Assembly: GCF_014284305.1 (NCBI RefSeq)
Contig: NZ_JACOFW010000025.1
Coordinates: 1 to 60,482, forward strand
Direction of reading: 5' to 3'
DNA: 60,482 bases
From: Affinundibacterium seohonense
Lineage (GTDB): Bacteria; Pseudomonadota; Gammaproteobacteria; Burkholderiales; Burkholderiaceae_D
The notes below the pieces were generated by a model. It was given only the letters and a program-made list of their open reading frames with translations. It was not told the origin of the DNA and did no database searches. Shown here piece by piece: positions 26,962-34,936 of this stretch. Made by a program: the position numbers and the translations under genes. The stretch's first letter is position 1, and each line of letters starts with the position of its first letter.

Positions 26962-27420
26962 TTATTGAGCATTTGTTGCCAACGGAAGCCCATCTACTTT
27001 TTGTCCGGCCATAATTTGACGCTGGTTGTACCAACCTGCGTTCATTTCTAAGGCATATCGCGCTTTGCTTTTTGCGCAGGTGGTTTGTTCGCTATTGGCT
27101 CGCATTTCTTCAATGTTGATGATTTTGCCATGCTCATCGATAAACGCAATCGATAGTGGAATTAAGGTATTTTTCATCCACATGCAATAGTGATCCGCTT
27201 GTGTGAACTGGAACATCATTCCTTGATTTTCAGCAAGCGATTCGCGGAACATTAGACCACGTTGGCGTTCTTCCGCGGTGCGTGCAAGTTCTGCGTCGAT
27301 TGCATAGGTGCCAATTTTGAATTGTTGCCGTTCTAAAGTTGACTCTGCCGCTAACGCTTCACGAGCGCAGACTATTGAGCAAAATAAAAGTAGCAAGTTG
27401 TTGTAAGGGATCTTCAGCAT
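26962..27420 (-). CDS. DUF192 domain-containing secreted protein
   Basis: A 152-residue DUF192 family protein with a signal peptide (about 1-24, ending EALAAES). Family motifs: DAELARTAEERQRGLMFRES (about 44-63), GMMFQFTQADHYCMWMKNTL (about 68-87), IPLSIAFID and a C-terminal YALEMNAGWYN. DUF192 proteins are small periplasmic or secreted beta-rich proteins of unknown function. It lies 82 bases downstream of rluE on the same strand and ends at the shared terminator. Confidence 0.93.
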   Translation of the reverse strand: MLKIPYNNLLLLFCSIVCAREALAAESTLERQQFKIGTYAIDAELARTAEERQRGLMFRESLAENQGMMFQFTQADHYCMWMKNTLIPLSIAFIDEHGKIINIEEMRANSEQTTCAKSKARYALEMNAGWYNQRQIMAGQKVDGLPLATNAQ

Positions 27421-27502
27421 GGATAGTTTTGACGTATGGTAAAAATGGCTTGTAGTCTGACTATCCTCATAAAAAATCGTTCAATTTAATTGTGATCGGG
27501 TT

Positions 27503-28048
27503 TTAGCCAACGATATCTATTGCTTCACCTGGCAATAACGGATGGCTGGCAAGGCTATATTCCCCGATGCCACTGCGAATCAAGCGCAATGTTGGTAAGC
27601 CAACAGCGGCTGTCATGCGTCGAACTTGGCGATTTTTTCCTTCGGATAAAATAATGCAGAGCCAGCTAGTTGGGATGTTTGCCCGCTCACGAATAGGTGG
27701 ATTGCGTGGCCAAATCCATTCTGGTTCAGCGATTCGCACAGCCTTGCAAGGAAGCGTGGTGAAATCACCGAGGTCGAGTGGTTGTGTAAGACGAATAATT
27801 TGTTCAGGTGTCGCATTACCTTCGACTTGCACTAGATAGGTTTTAGCTTCTTTCCAATCAGGGTGACTGATCTTATGCTGTAGTTTTCCGTCATCCGTCA
27901 GTAACACCAAACCTTCGCTGTCAGCATCAAGTCGACCCGCTGGATAAACATTCGGCGTTTTAATGTAATTTGCTAAAGTTGCGCGAGTCGGATGTGATGA
28001 AAATTGACACATCACGTCGAAGGGCTTGTTAAATAAGATAAGTTTCAT
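27503..28048 (-). CDS. rluE: 23S rRNA pseudouridine synthase RluE-like
   Basis: A 181-residue pseudouridine synthase of the RsuA/RluB/E/F group lacking an S4 domain, which fits RluE (modifies U2457 of 23S rRNA in E. coli). The catalytic aspartate is Asp41 in PAGRLDADSEGLVLLT; KTYLVQVEG and EGKNRQVRRMTAAVGLPTLRLIR are the other signatures. Assignment to RluE rather than another small paralogue rests on overall similarity and length. Confidence 0.9.
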   Translation of the reverse strand: MKLILFNKPFDVMCQFSSHPTRATLANYIKTPNVYPAGRLDADSEGLVLLTDDGKLQHKISHPDWKEAKTYLVQVEGNATPEQIIRLTQPLDLGDFTTLPCKAVRIAEPEWIWPRNPPIRERANIPTSWLCIILSEGKNRQVRRMTAAVGLPTLRLIRSGIGEYSLASHPLLPGEAIDIVG

Positions 28049-28313
28049 TGATCTAATCGGTAATTCGGTAAAAATGCACGCTAAAAGCGTTCGAAAAGTG
28101 GAATCGCGAGTGTCGCAAAATTATGGCATCAAGTAAAATAGTAGTGCATAATACGAAATGGTGGTCTTCTGTCTTATATAAGAGTTTGCGTTTTTAGTGT
28201 TGTTATAGCGCGAATTTTGTATCTGACATCGAGACATGTTAACAGTAAAGCGCGATTCTACATTTACCAATGCATAGTGTAGCGCTTGATCGCACGTATC
28301 CACGGAGAAAACG

Positions 28314-29567
28314 ATGTATCAACATATTAAAGTGCCTGCAGAAGGTCAAAAAATTACCGTCAATGCAGACTTCTCATTGAACGTTCCTGAAAATCCAATT
28401 ATCCCTTACATCGAAGGTGACGGTACTGGTGTTGATATCAGCCCAGTCATGATCAAGGTTGTTGATGCAGCGGTAGCAAAAGCGTACGGCGGCAAGCGCA
28501 AGATCAGCTGGATGGAAATCTACGCGGGTGAAAAATCCACTAAAGTGTATGGTCCAGACGTCTGGTTGCCAGAAGAGACTTTAGGCGCGTTGAAGGACTA
28601 CGTTGTTTCGATCAAAGGTCCTTTGACAACGCCGGTTGGCGGCGGCATCCGTTCTTTGAACGTGGCTTTGCGTCAAGAGTTGGATCTGTACGTTTGCTTG
28701 CGTCCAGTGCGTTATTTCAAAGGCGTTCCTTCACCAGTACGTGAACCAGAAAAAACTGACATGGTCATCTTCCGTGAAAACTCAGAAGACATCTACGCTG
28801 GTATCGAATTCGCACAAGGCTCTGATCAAGTCAAAAAACTGATCAAGTTTTTGCAAGACGAAATGGGCGTGAAGAAAATCCGTTTCCCAGAAACTTCTGG
28901 TATCGGCGTAAAACCAGTGTCTATCGAAGGTACGGAGCGTTTGGTACGTAAAGCGATCCAATACGCAATCGACAATGACAAGCCATCCGTGACGATCGTT
29001 CACAAAGGTAACATCATGAAGTACACCGAAGGTGGCTTCCGTGATTGGGCATACGCATTGGCGCAAAAAGAATTCGGCGCAGAATTGATCGATGGCGGTC
29101 CATGGTGCAAATTCAAGAATCCAAAAACAGGTAAAGACATTATCGTTAAGGATTCCATCGCTGACGCGTTCTTGCAGCAAATCTTGTTGCGTCCAGCAGA
29201 ATACAGCGTTATCGCGACATTGAACTTGAACGGCGATTACATCTCTGATGCATTGGCTGCGCAAGTTGGTGGTATCGGTATCGCTCCAGGTGCGAACTTG
29301 TCTAACTCTATCGCCATGTTTGAAGCAACTCACGGTACAGCGCCGAAGTATGCTGGTAAAGACTATGTGAACCCAGGTTCATTGATTCTCTCCGCAGAAA
29401 TGATGTTGCGTCACATGGGTTGGTTGGAAGCGGCTGACTTGTTGATCTCTGCAACTGAGCGCGCGATCACAGCCAAGAAAGTGACTTATGACTTCGCCCG
29501 CTTGATGGAAGGCGCTACGCAAGTGTCTTGTTCTGGTTTTGGTGATGTAATGATCGAGAACATGTAA
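28314..29567 (+). CDS. icd: NADP-dependent isocitrate dehydrogenase
   Basis: A 417-residue isocitrate dehydrogenase of the dimeric, E. coli-type class: oxidative decarboxylation of isocitrate to 2-oxoglutarate in the TCA cycle. [41 protein letters not shown] (shown here as family landmarks, with the substrate-binding serine of RSLN and the arginines), [15 protein letters not shown] and [14 protein letters not shown] are diagnostic. GGAG lies before ATG. It is a monocistronic-looking gene with a terminator 150 bases downstream. Confidence 0.97.
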   Translation: MYQHIKVPAEGQKITVNADFSLNVPENPIIPYIEGDGTGVDISPVMIKVVDAAVAKAYGGKRKISWMEIYAGEKSTKVYGPDVWLPEETLGALKDYVVSIKGPLTTPVGGGIRSLNVALRQELDLYVCLRPVRYFKGVPSPVREPEKTDMVIFRENSEDIYAGIEFAQGSDQVKKLIKFLQDEMGVKKIRFPETSGIGVKPVSIEGTERLVRKAIQYAIDNDKPSVTIVHKGNIMKYTEGGFRDWAYALAQKEFGAELIDGGPWCKFKNPKTGKDIIVKDSIADAFLQQILLRPAEYSVIATLNLNGDYISDALAAQVGGIGIAPGANLSNSIAMFEATHGTAPKYAGKDYVNPGSLILSAEMMLRHMGWLEAADLLISATERAITAKKVTYDFARLMEGATQVSCSGFGDVMIENM

Positions 29568-29594
29568 TTTTAAGCGTCGTTAAATCCAATTCTA

Positions 29595-29666
29595 GGGTGT
29601 AGCTCGTTGTTGCACTTGCTCGCCATACTTAGGTATGGCTGCGCTTTGTGCCTAGATCTGCATCCC
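29595..29666. repeat. Imperfect hairpin element after icd
   Basis: A perfect 7-bp stem GCCATAC/GTATGGC (29622-29639, loop TTAG) is embedded in a longer, partly complementary sequence starting GGGTGTAGCTCG and ending CTGCATCCC. It resembles the dispersed stem-loop elements seen in many proteobacterial intergenic regions, by recollection only. Confidence 0.45.
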
Positions 29667-29712
29667 GATAATTGAATTTTCCGAAGCTTAAAACTTCTGA
29701 TATGTTCCATTT

Positions 29713-29741
29713 AAAAAAAGCCGACTTCTGTCGGCTTTTTT
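29713..29741. terminator. Bidirectional terminator
   Basis: A7 plus GCCGAC (29713-29725), loop TTCT, then GTCGGC plus T6 (29730-29741). It lies between the convergent icd and AmpG-like genes. Confidence 0.93.
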
Positions 29742-29769
29742 GCTTTTGATGAGTGATTTTGATGTTAGC

Positions 29770-31071
29770 TTAGAGATCGCTTGCTGTTGTTGTTGTTGTT
29801 GTGGATTCTTCTTTCTGCTTCGGGACGATCCAAAGTGAAAGTATGAGTACCGGAATCGCTGAGATGATTACCCACAAAAAGAAATTTTTGTAGCCGAGAG
29901 CTGCTTGAATATCTCCGCTAAACGTGCGGAATAAAACCAAACCTAGCGCCATAAAACCAGTGCCAAAGGCATAGTGCGCTGTTTGATATTTGCCGACGGA
30001 TAGAACCTGCATCATGTAAAGAATGAGGCCCACAAAGCCAAATCCAAAACCAAAATTTTCGATAAAGATAGCGCCGGTGATGATAGTTAAGTCACTGGGC
30101 ATCGTACTTGAGAGGAAGTAGAAAGCTAGGTTCGGAAGATTCATGCCGATAATTAAGAAAACCATGCCCCTCCGTAAGCCCAACCATCCAGCAAAATAGC
30201 CGCCTATGATACTACCGACAATAAAAGCGATTGTGCCTGCAGCACCATAGGCCCAGCCTACTTGAGCGGTGGTTAAGCCAAGTCCACCTGCCGCACGTGA
30301 GTCTAGAAGAAATAATGGCGCAATCGTTGAAACTTGAGCTTCTCCGGCACGGAACAATAAAATAAATAATATGCTTAACCAAACGCCGGGCTTCTTGAAA
30401 AAATCAACGATGACTTCAAGCAAAGTTGCGAATCCTTCTTTGATTGATGTCGGTGCCGAGTTTGTTTTTGGATTCGCAGGTAATGCCCAAAGATGATAGA
30501 GAGCGATGAGAATCAAGCCAACGCTCATGATGGCAAAAATGATTGACCATGCTTGCTCGGGGGGGAGTTTCATTTTTGTTTGAAGATCTCCAGCAAGAAC
30601 GACGAGACCTCCTGAAATGACGAACTTTGAAGCATTATAAAAAGCACCTTGCCACCCGGCAAATGCAGTTTGTTGTTTGGTTGAAAGGCTAGCGATGTAG
30701 AGGCCATCGGCCGCAATATCGTGGGTAGCCGAAGCGATGGCGACAACGCCGAGTAAGGCTACTGTCACCGCAATGGTGTTCGGAACTTGTAAGGTCAATG
30801 CAATTAGTCCTAGTGCAACGCCACCAACAATTTGAAACAGCACTACGAAGAATCGCTTATTGCTAGATGTCTCTAGCAATGGGCTCCAAAGTGGCTTGAA
30901 TGCCCACGCCAGCACCAAAGTGCCGGTCCAGTGTCCTATCTGTTCATTCGAAATTCCCATGCTTTTCAACATGACGCCAGCGACTATCAGTACTACCCAC
31001 AAAGGAAGCCCCTCGGCGAAATATAAAGTGGGCACCCAAGTCAGTGGGTGGCGGGCTTTGCTATCGTTCAT
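29770..31071 (-). CDS. AmpG-like major facilitator transporter
   Basis: A 433-residue MFS permease of the AmpG/SLC33-like type, with about 12 membrane segments. The N-terminal WVPTLYFAEGLPLWVV and the IASATHDIAADGLYI stretch (about residue 110) are characteristic of muropeptide/AmpG-related carriers. The tail has a run of threonines (TTTTTT) from a CAA/TTG-type tract at the DNA level. Divergent from the NagX-like gene, which suggests import of N-acetylglucosamine-containing or anhydromuropeptide substrates, but the substrate is inferred from context. Confidence 0.85.
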   Translation of the reverse strand: MNDSKARHPLTWVPTLYFAEGLPLWVVLIVAGVMLKSMGISNEQIGHWTGTLVLAWAFKPLWSPLLETSSNKRFFVVLFQIVGGVALGLIALTLQVPNTIAVTVALLGVVAIASATHDIAADGLYIASLSTKQQTAFAGWQGAFYNASKFVISGGLVVLAGDLQTKMKLPPEQAWSIIFAIMSVGLILIALYHLWALPANPKTNSAPTSIKEGFATLLEVIVDFFKKPGVWLSILFILLFRAGEAQVSTIAPLFLLDSRAAGGLGLTTAQVGWAYGAAGTIAFIVGSIIGGYFAGWLGLRRGMVFLIIGMNLPNLAFYFLSSTMPSDLTIITGAIFIENFGFGFGFVGLILYMMQVLSVGKYQTAHYAFGTGFMALGLVLFRTFSGDIQAALGYKNFFLWVIISAIPVLILSLWIVPKQKEESTTTTTTASDL

Positions 31072-31597
31072 GTAAGAAATCTCCGGTTGAATTTGCTGTA
31101 CGACATCGATGTCAAATACTGTCGATGAAATTTAGGACTTGTCTGTAAATAGTTGGAAAAGGTGGATCAATGATGGCAAGTGGATTTGCTGACTTCCCGC
31201 CAGCATCGATTTATCGTTTTGACTCCAGTTTCGGCGTGACAAATTTCGAATAGCTAGCAACATACTAGGCTCGCATGTCGAGGTCAACTGGTTTTACAAA
31301 ATTAATGCCACTTAAGTACCAATATACAACTATACTTTAGTCAGCTATTATTTTAAATACGAAATTTCGCTGTGCTTTTGATTGCCTTGCTTGTTGAAAA
31401 ACGCTTTCGGTCGATGCTGATTGTGGTTCGAAATTTCCCTAGTTGTTGATGATTTTTAGGAATATAGCGCAACTGGTATTGGTAGGGATTTCATTTATTT
31501 GATCGTAGGTGATCGGTTTGGGAATGCAGAATAGGGCTTTTGGCCCAGCGGTACTGAAGAGAGGTAAGTATGATTTTTTTGATGAATTGGAATTGAC
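31072..31597. other. 526-bp divergent regulatory region
   Basis: No convincing long gene. It must hold promoters for both divergent genes. Three copies of a CGAAATTT-type motif are seen: AAATTTCGAA (31241-31250), the palindrome CGAAATTTCG (31360-31369) and TTCGAAATTT (31428-31437), the first and last being exact inverse complements. TATACT at 31331-31336 is a possible -10. A short leader ORF occupies 31570-31596. Confidence 0.5.
31570..31596 (+). CDS. Possible 8-codon leader ORF coupled to the NagX-like gene
   Basis: ATG ATT TTT TTG ATG AAT TGG AAT TGA encodes MIFLMNWN, preceded by the good ribosome site GAGAGG. Its stop lies one base before the ATG of the NagX-like gene, which lacks a clear ribosome site of its own. 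It is in a different frame, so it is not an N-terminal extension. Translation is plausible but unproven. Confidence 0.4.
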   Translation: MIFLMNWN

Positions 31598-32683
31598 ATG
31601 AGTTTGAGTAAGCAAGCAAGTCCACGATTTTTATCGATTGATGCATTGCGCGGCTTAGCCGTTGCAGCAATGTTGTTGGTGAATAATGCCGGTGACTGGA
31701 ATCATGTGTATTGGTGGCTAGAGCACGCGACTTGGCATGGTACAACGCCGGCCGATTTCATTTTCCCAGTCTTTTTAGTGATTGTCGGTGTGTCTTTACA
31801 TTTGGCGATGACACCAAAATTGGAACGAGGTGTGCCTGCGAACGACATGGTGGTAAGTATTGTGTGGCGTGCCAGTAAAATTTTTGCGCTTGGGATTGCA
31901 TTGCATTTAATTGCAATGGTATTAATCCCAGGGCGTGAATTTCGATTGCTTGGTGTGCTGCAAAGGATAGGAATATGTTTCTTACTGGCTGGTATGGTCA
32001 TGATCTACATTCGATCCTTACGGCTGCAATGGATGCTTATCATTGGCCTACTTTTAGGGTATTGGGCCTTGTTGGCCTTTGCTGGCTCTTACTCACCGCA
32101 CGCGAATTTGGCAGATCAAATTGACACCAGAATTTTGGGGCAACTTGCCTATAGTTTTGATCCAAAAACTGGGCTCGCACAAGAACCAGAGGGTATTCTT
32201 AGCACATTACCCGCCGTAGTTTCTGTCCTCTTGGGTCTGCAGGCTGGCGCAATGTTGAGACAGGCTAAACCGCAAAGGTTGTGGCAGATTGGCGTACCCA
32301 TGATTCTCTTGGCATTAATATGGGCCACTGCCTTGCCCTTAAATAAGAATATGTGGACGTCTTCTTTTGTTCTCTGGACGGCTGGTTTCGCATTTTTGTT
32401 GATTTGGTTGATGCATCAATTGATTGATATCGCCAAATTCCCTGCATTTGGTTTGAGCTTTGGTGTCAATGCTATCGCCGCATACGCTGGTTCTTGGGTT
32501 GCGACTTGCCTGTTGGCCGCCACTGGTTTGATGGATGTCTTTTATGCAAATTACTTTACTAAATTCTTGAGCCCAATTTTTGGTGCCTATATGAGTTCTC
32601 TTTTGTTTGCTTTGATGTTTACTGGAATCTTTGCAAGCTTGATGCTGATTTTGCGCGTTCGTGGATGGCGTTTTTCAATTTAG
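31598..32683 (+). CDS. nagX: NagX-like membrane acyltransferase (DUF5009 / HGSNAT family)
   Basis: A 361-residue membrane protein of the NagX / heparan-alpha-glucosaminide N-acetyltransferase family, about 10 membrane segments. The family start RFLSIDALRGLAVAAMLLVN (about 10-30) and the following HATWHGTTPADFIFPVFLVI (about 44-63) with the conserved histidines are clear. Human HGSNAT acetylates terminal glucosamine across the lysosomal membrane; bacterial NagX occurs in N-acetylglucosamine/chitin utilisation loci. The divergent AmpG-like carrier supports an amino-sugar role. Substrate and acetyl donor are inferred. Confidence 0.87.
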   Translation: MSLSKQASPRFLSIDALRGLAVAAMLLVNNAGDWNHVYWWLEHATWHGTTPADFIFPVFLVIVGVSLHLAMTPKLERGVPANDMVVSIVWRASKIFALGIALHLIAMVLIPGREFRLLGVLQRIGICFLLAGMVMIYIRSLRLQWMLIIGLLLGYWALLAFAGSYSPHANLADQIDTRILGQLAYSFDPKTGLAQEPEGILSTLPAVVSVLLGLQAGAMLRQAKPQRLWQIGVPMILLALIWATALPLNKNMWTSSFVLWTAGFAFLLIWLMHQLIDIAKFPAFGLSFGVNAIAAYAGSWVATCLLAATGLMDVFYANYFTKFLSPIFGAYMSSLLFALMFTGIFASLMLILRVRGWRFSI

Positions 32684-32764
32684 AATCGAAACGTAGATAG
32701 TCTTGGCGGGGAGAGGAACGTCGCGTTGATATGTTTGAAAGTGTTGTGAAGATTGATCTTGGAC

Positions 32765-32794
32765 TTGAATAAAAGCAGGCATCTTAGTCATACT
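32765..32794 (+). promoter_or_regulatory. Candidate promoter for the HD-GYP-like gene
   Basis: TTGAAT (32765-32770), an 18-base spacer and CATACT (32789-32794), about 80 bases upstream of the start. Weak to moderate match only. Confidence 0.35.
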
Positions 32795-32872
32795 CTGCTA
32801 GGATAATAGTAAGTGCCAATGCCTTAGCCCGATCGGCACACGCGTCGTTCACCTATATCTCTGGGGTAAGAC

Positions 32873-34009
32873 ATGTCGAATAAACGCATTTCGATGTCAG
32901 ATATTGCGCTGGGACAGCCATTGCAATGGGATATCTTTGGCGTTGATGGTAATTTATTGCTCCGGCGGGGCTTTGTTGTGAATAACAGCCATCAGGTTGA
33001 AGCTCTCATCGCACGTGGGTTGTTTGTTGATGGCGAAGTCCTTGACCAGATTTCTCGTGACAAAAAAATTCCCAAGAACGTAGAGCATCCTTCAGTCCTC
33101 AGAATAATTTCTCAAGTTCGTAATGATTTACGTACCTTATGCTACAACATTGTGAGCGAAGAAAGTGCAAGAGAAAAAATCTTAGTACTCGCGAAATTAC
33201 TCTTTGTCGCGACGCAACTCGATACCGACGTTGCTTTGGGTTGCATCCTATTGCACCAAGAAGGCAATTATTCTGCGCGACATTGTGTGGATAGCGCTGT
33301 GGTGTCGATTGTCGTTGGTAAAGCTTTGAAGAAAAGTGAAGAAGAACTGATTTATTTGGCCGCCGCATGTTTGACAATGAACTTGAGTATGCTCAGGCAA
33401 CAGGAGCGATTGCAAGAAAAAAGCGGCAGTTTGAGTGCTGAAGATCAAGAACTTATTTTTCGTCATCCTCAAGAGAGTGTGCAGCAGTTGATGGCGGCAG
33501 GTATTTGTGATGAAGGTTGGCTGTCTTGGATTTTGCATCATCACGAAAATGAAGATGGCAGCGGTTATCCGTGCAAAAAGCGCAGTGCAGAAATACCCCA
33601 GAATGCCAAGATCATGTCCATCGCAGATCGTTATTGTGCCCGCGTTTGTGCTCGCAGTTATCGCAAATCGATGTTGCCCAATGCCGCTTTACGCGATATT
33701 TTAATCGGAGGTAAAACGACAGTGGATTTGATGCTGGTGACGCTGTTTATCAGAGAATTGGGGACGTATCCAATTGGTACCTTTGTCAAGTTGGAGGATG
33801 GTGAGATTGGCGTAGTGACGAGCAAAGGAGGGACTACCACAACACCCTACGTGCATAGTTTGATTGGTCCTCGTGGCGCCCCATTATCTATGCCAATTAA
33901 ACGCGATACCCAAAAAACTTTGCATTCGATTCGTGAAGTATTGCACCGTGATCAGGTTTTAGTTCGTTTCACCATGCGACATTTGTGGGGCGAGATCGCG
34001 GCACAATAA
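32873..34009 (+). CDS. Degenerate HD-GYP domain protein
   Basis: A 378-residue protein with an HD-GYP layout but altered catalytic residues. The GYP part is intact (HHHENEDGSGYP, residues 222-233) and IMSIADRYCARV matches the conserved later helix. Where active enzymes have AALLHDIGK, this protein reads AACLTMNLS (residues 164-172): the HD pair is Thr168-Met169 and the lysine is Ser. His137 (ARHCVDSAV) may be the preceding conserved His. Active HD-GYP proteins hydrolyse cyclic di-GMP; this one is probably inactive or a binding protein. The N-terminal 100 residues are a separate region (DIALGQPLQWDIFG) seen in other HD-GYP proteins. The double-receiver gene follows. Confidence 0.85.
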   Translation: MSNKRISMSDIALGQPLQWDIFGVDGNLLLRRGFVVNNSHQVEALIARGLFVDGEVLDQISRDKKIPKNVEHPSVLRIISQVRNDLRTLCYNIVSEESAREKILVLAKLLFVATQLDTDVALGCILLHQEGNYSARHCVDSAVVSIVVGKALKKSEEELIYLAAACLTMNLSMLRQQERLQEKSGSLSAEDQELIFRHPQESVQQLMAAGICDEGWLSWILHHHENEDGSGYPCKKRSAEIPQNAKIMSIADRYCARVCARSYRKSMLPNAALRDILIGGKTTVDLMLVTLFIRELGTYPIGTFVKLEDGEIGVVTSKGGTTTTPYVHSLIGPRGAPLSMPIKRDTQKTLHSIREVLHRDQVLVRFTMRHLWGEIAAQ

Positions 34010-34062
34010 GTTTATTGAGTACTATTCAAATCCGCACAATTTTATTCAGAGCAGATAATCAA

Positions 34063-34890
34063 ATGATGCAAAATAATTTTGAAAATAATGCAGAGACTGA
34101 CAGTGATGGTGGTGCCGCAACGCAAGGAAGATACTTTGATCTTGTGTACATCTTCTCTGCAGATCCACAGTACGCACAAGACGTCGCAAATGCGTTGAGT
34201 GTCTACAATCATGAAGTGCTAGGGTTTTCTGATTTGGATGAATTGCGTTCAGCGATTTTGGTGCGGGCACCAGCAGCGTTGGTATTGGATGTTGATTCCG
34301 ATAGTGGGAAAGTTGTAAAAGAGTCGATGGCGTTAAGAGTCATTACGAGTTTTCCAGTGATCTATATTTCTTCCAATGATCAATTTGAAGATCGTCTTTT
34401 GGCTGTTCGTGAAGGGGCTGAAGGCTACTTCATCAAGCCGATCGACCCTCAAGCTTTGAGCGTCAGAATAGACGAGAAAATAGCGCAAAATACCGTCCGT
34501 TCTTATCGAATTTTGGTGGTAGACGACGACGAGTTTTTTTTGAGTTTTTTTGATGCTGTATTAAGCAGTGCTGGCATGCACGTTAAAGCATTAATGGATC
34601 CAACACAGATACTTGATGCGATCAAAACCTTTAAGCCAGAGCTCATTCTCACAGACTTGTACATGCCTCTGTGTAGCGGTATAGAAATGGCCAAAGTCAT
34701 TCGCCAAAATAATCATTATTTGGATATTCCTATCGTATTCTTATCTTCTGAAACAGAAATGCAGAAGCAATTAGGTGCGCTCGAAACTGGTGCCGACGAA
34801 TTTTTAACGAAGCCAATTGATCCGGAAAAGTTAATTTCTTCTATTTCGATACGCGCAGAGCGCTACCGTAATTTGCGCAAGAAAATTTAA
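34063..34890 (+). CDS. Double-receiver response regulator (REC-REC)
   Basis: A protein of about 275 residues with two receiver domains and no output domain. REC1 (about residues 25-140) has an aspartate in AALVLDVDSDSG and lysine in FIKPIDP. REC2 (about 147-265) is complete: ILVVDDDEFF, acceptor in LILTDLYMP, FLSSE and TKPIDPEK. The end SSISIRAERYRNLRKKI closely matches SSISTRAERYRALRTL that joins REC2 to GGDEF in the protein at 17906, so this looks like the same architecture without Hpt and GGDEF. I choose ATG 34063 (or 34066); the frame is open further upstream inside the preceding gene. It follows the degenerate HD-GYP gene and may be its partner. Confidence 0.88.
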   Translation: MMQNNFENNAETDSDGGAATQGRYFDLVYIFSADPQYAQDVANALSVYNHEVLGFSDLDELRSAILVRAPAALVLDVDSDSGKVVKESMALRVITSFPVIYISSNDQFEDRLLAVREGAEGYFIKPIDPQALSVRIDEKIAQNTVRSYRILVVDDDEFFLSFFDAVLSSAGMHVKALMDPTQILDAIKTFKPELILTDLYMPLCSGIEMAKVIRQNNHYLDIPIVFLSSETEMQKQLGALETGADEFLTKPIDPEKLISSISIRAERYRNLRKKI

Positions 34891-34936
34891 CCCAGGTAAA
34901 GATTTATGCAAAGTTAAGCTTCATACAGGCAAGGCG

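Noticed and set aside
31072..31597. Possible N-acetylglucosamine regulator operator (ACTGGTATTGGTAG near 31473)
   Set aside because: Only half of the expected symmetry is present and no matching second site was found, so it is not reported as a feature.
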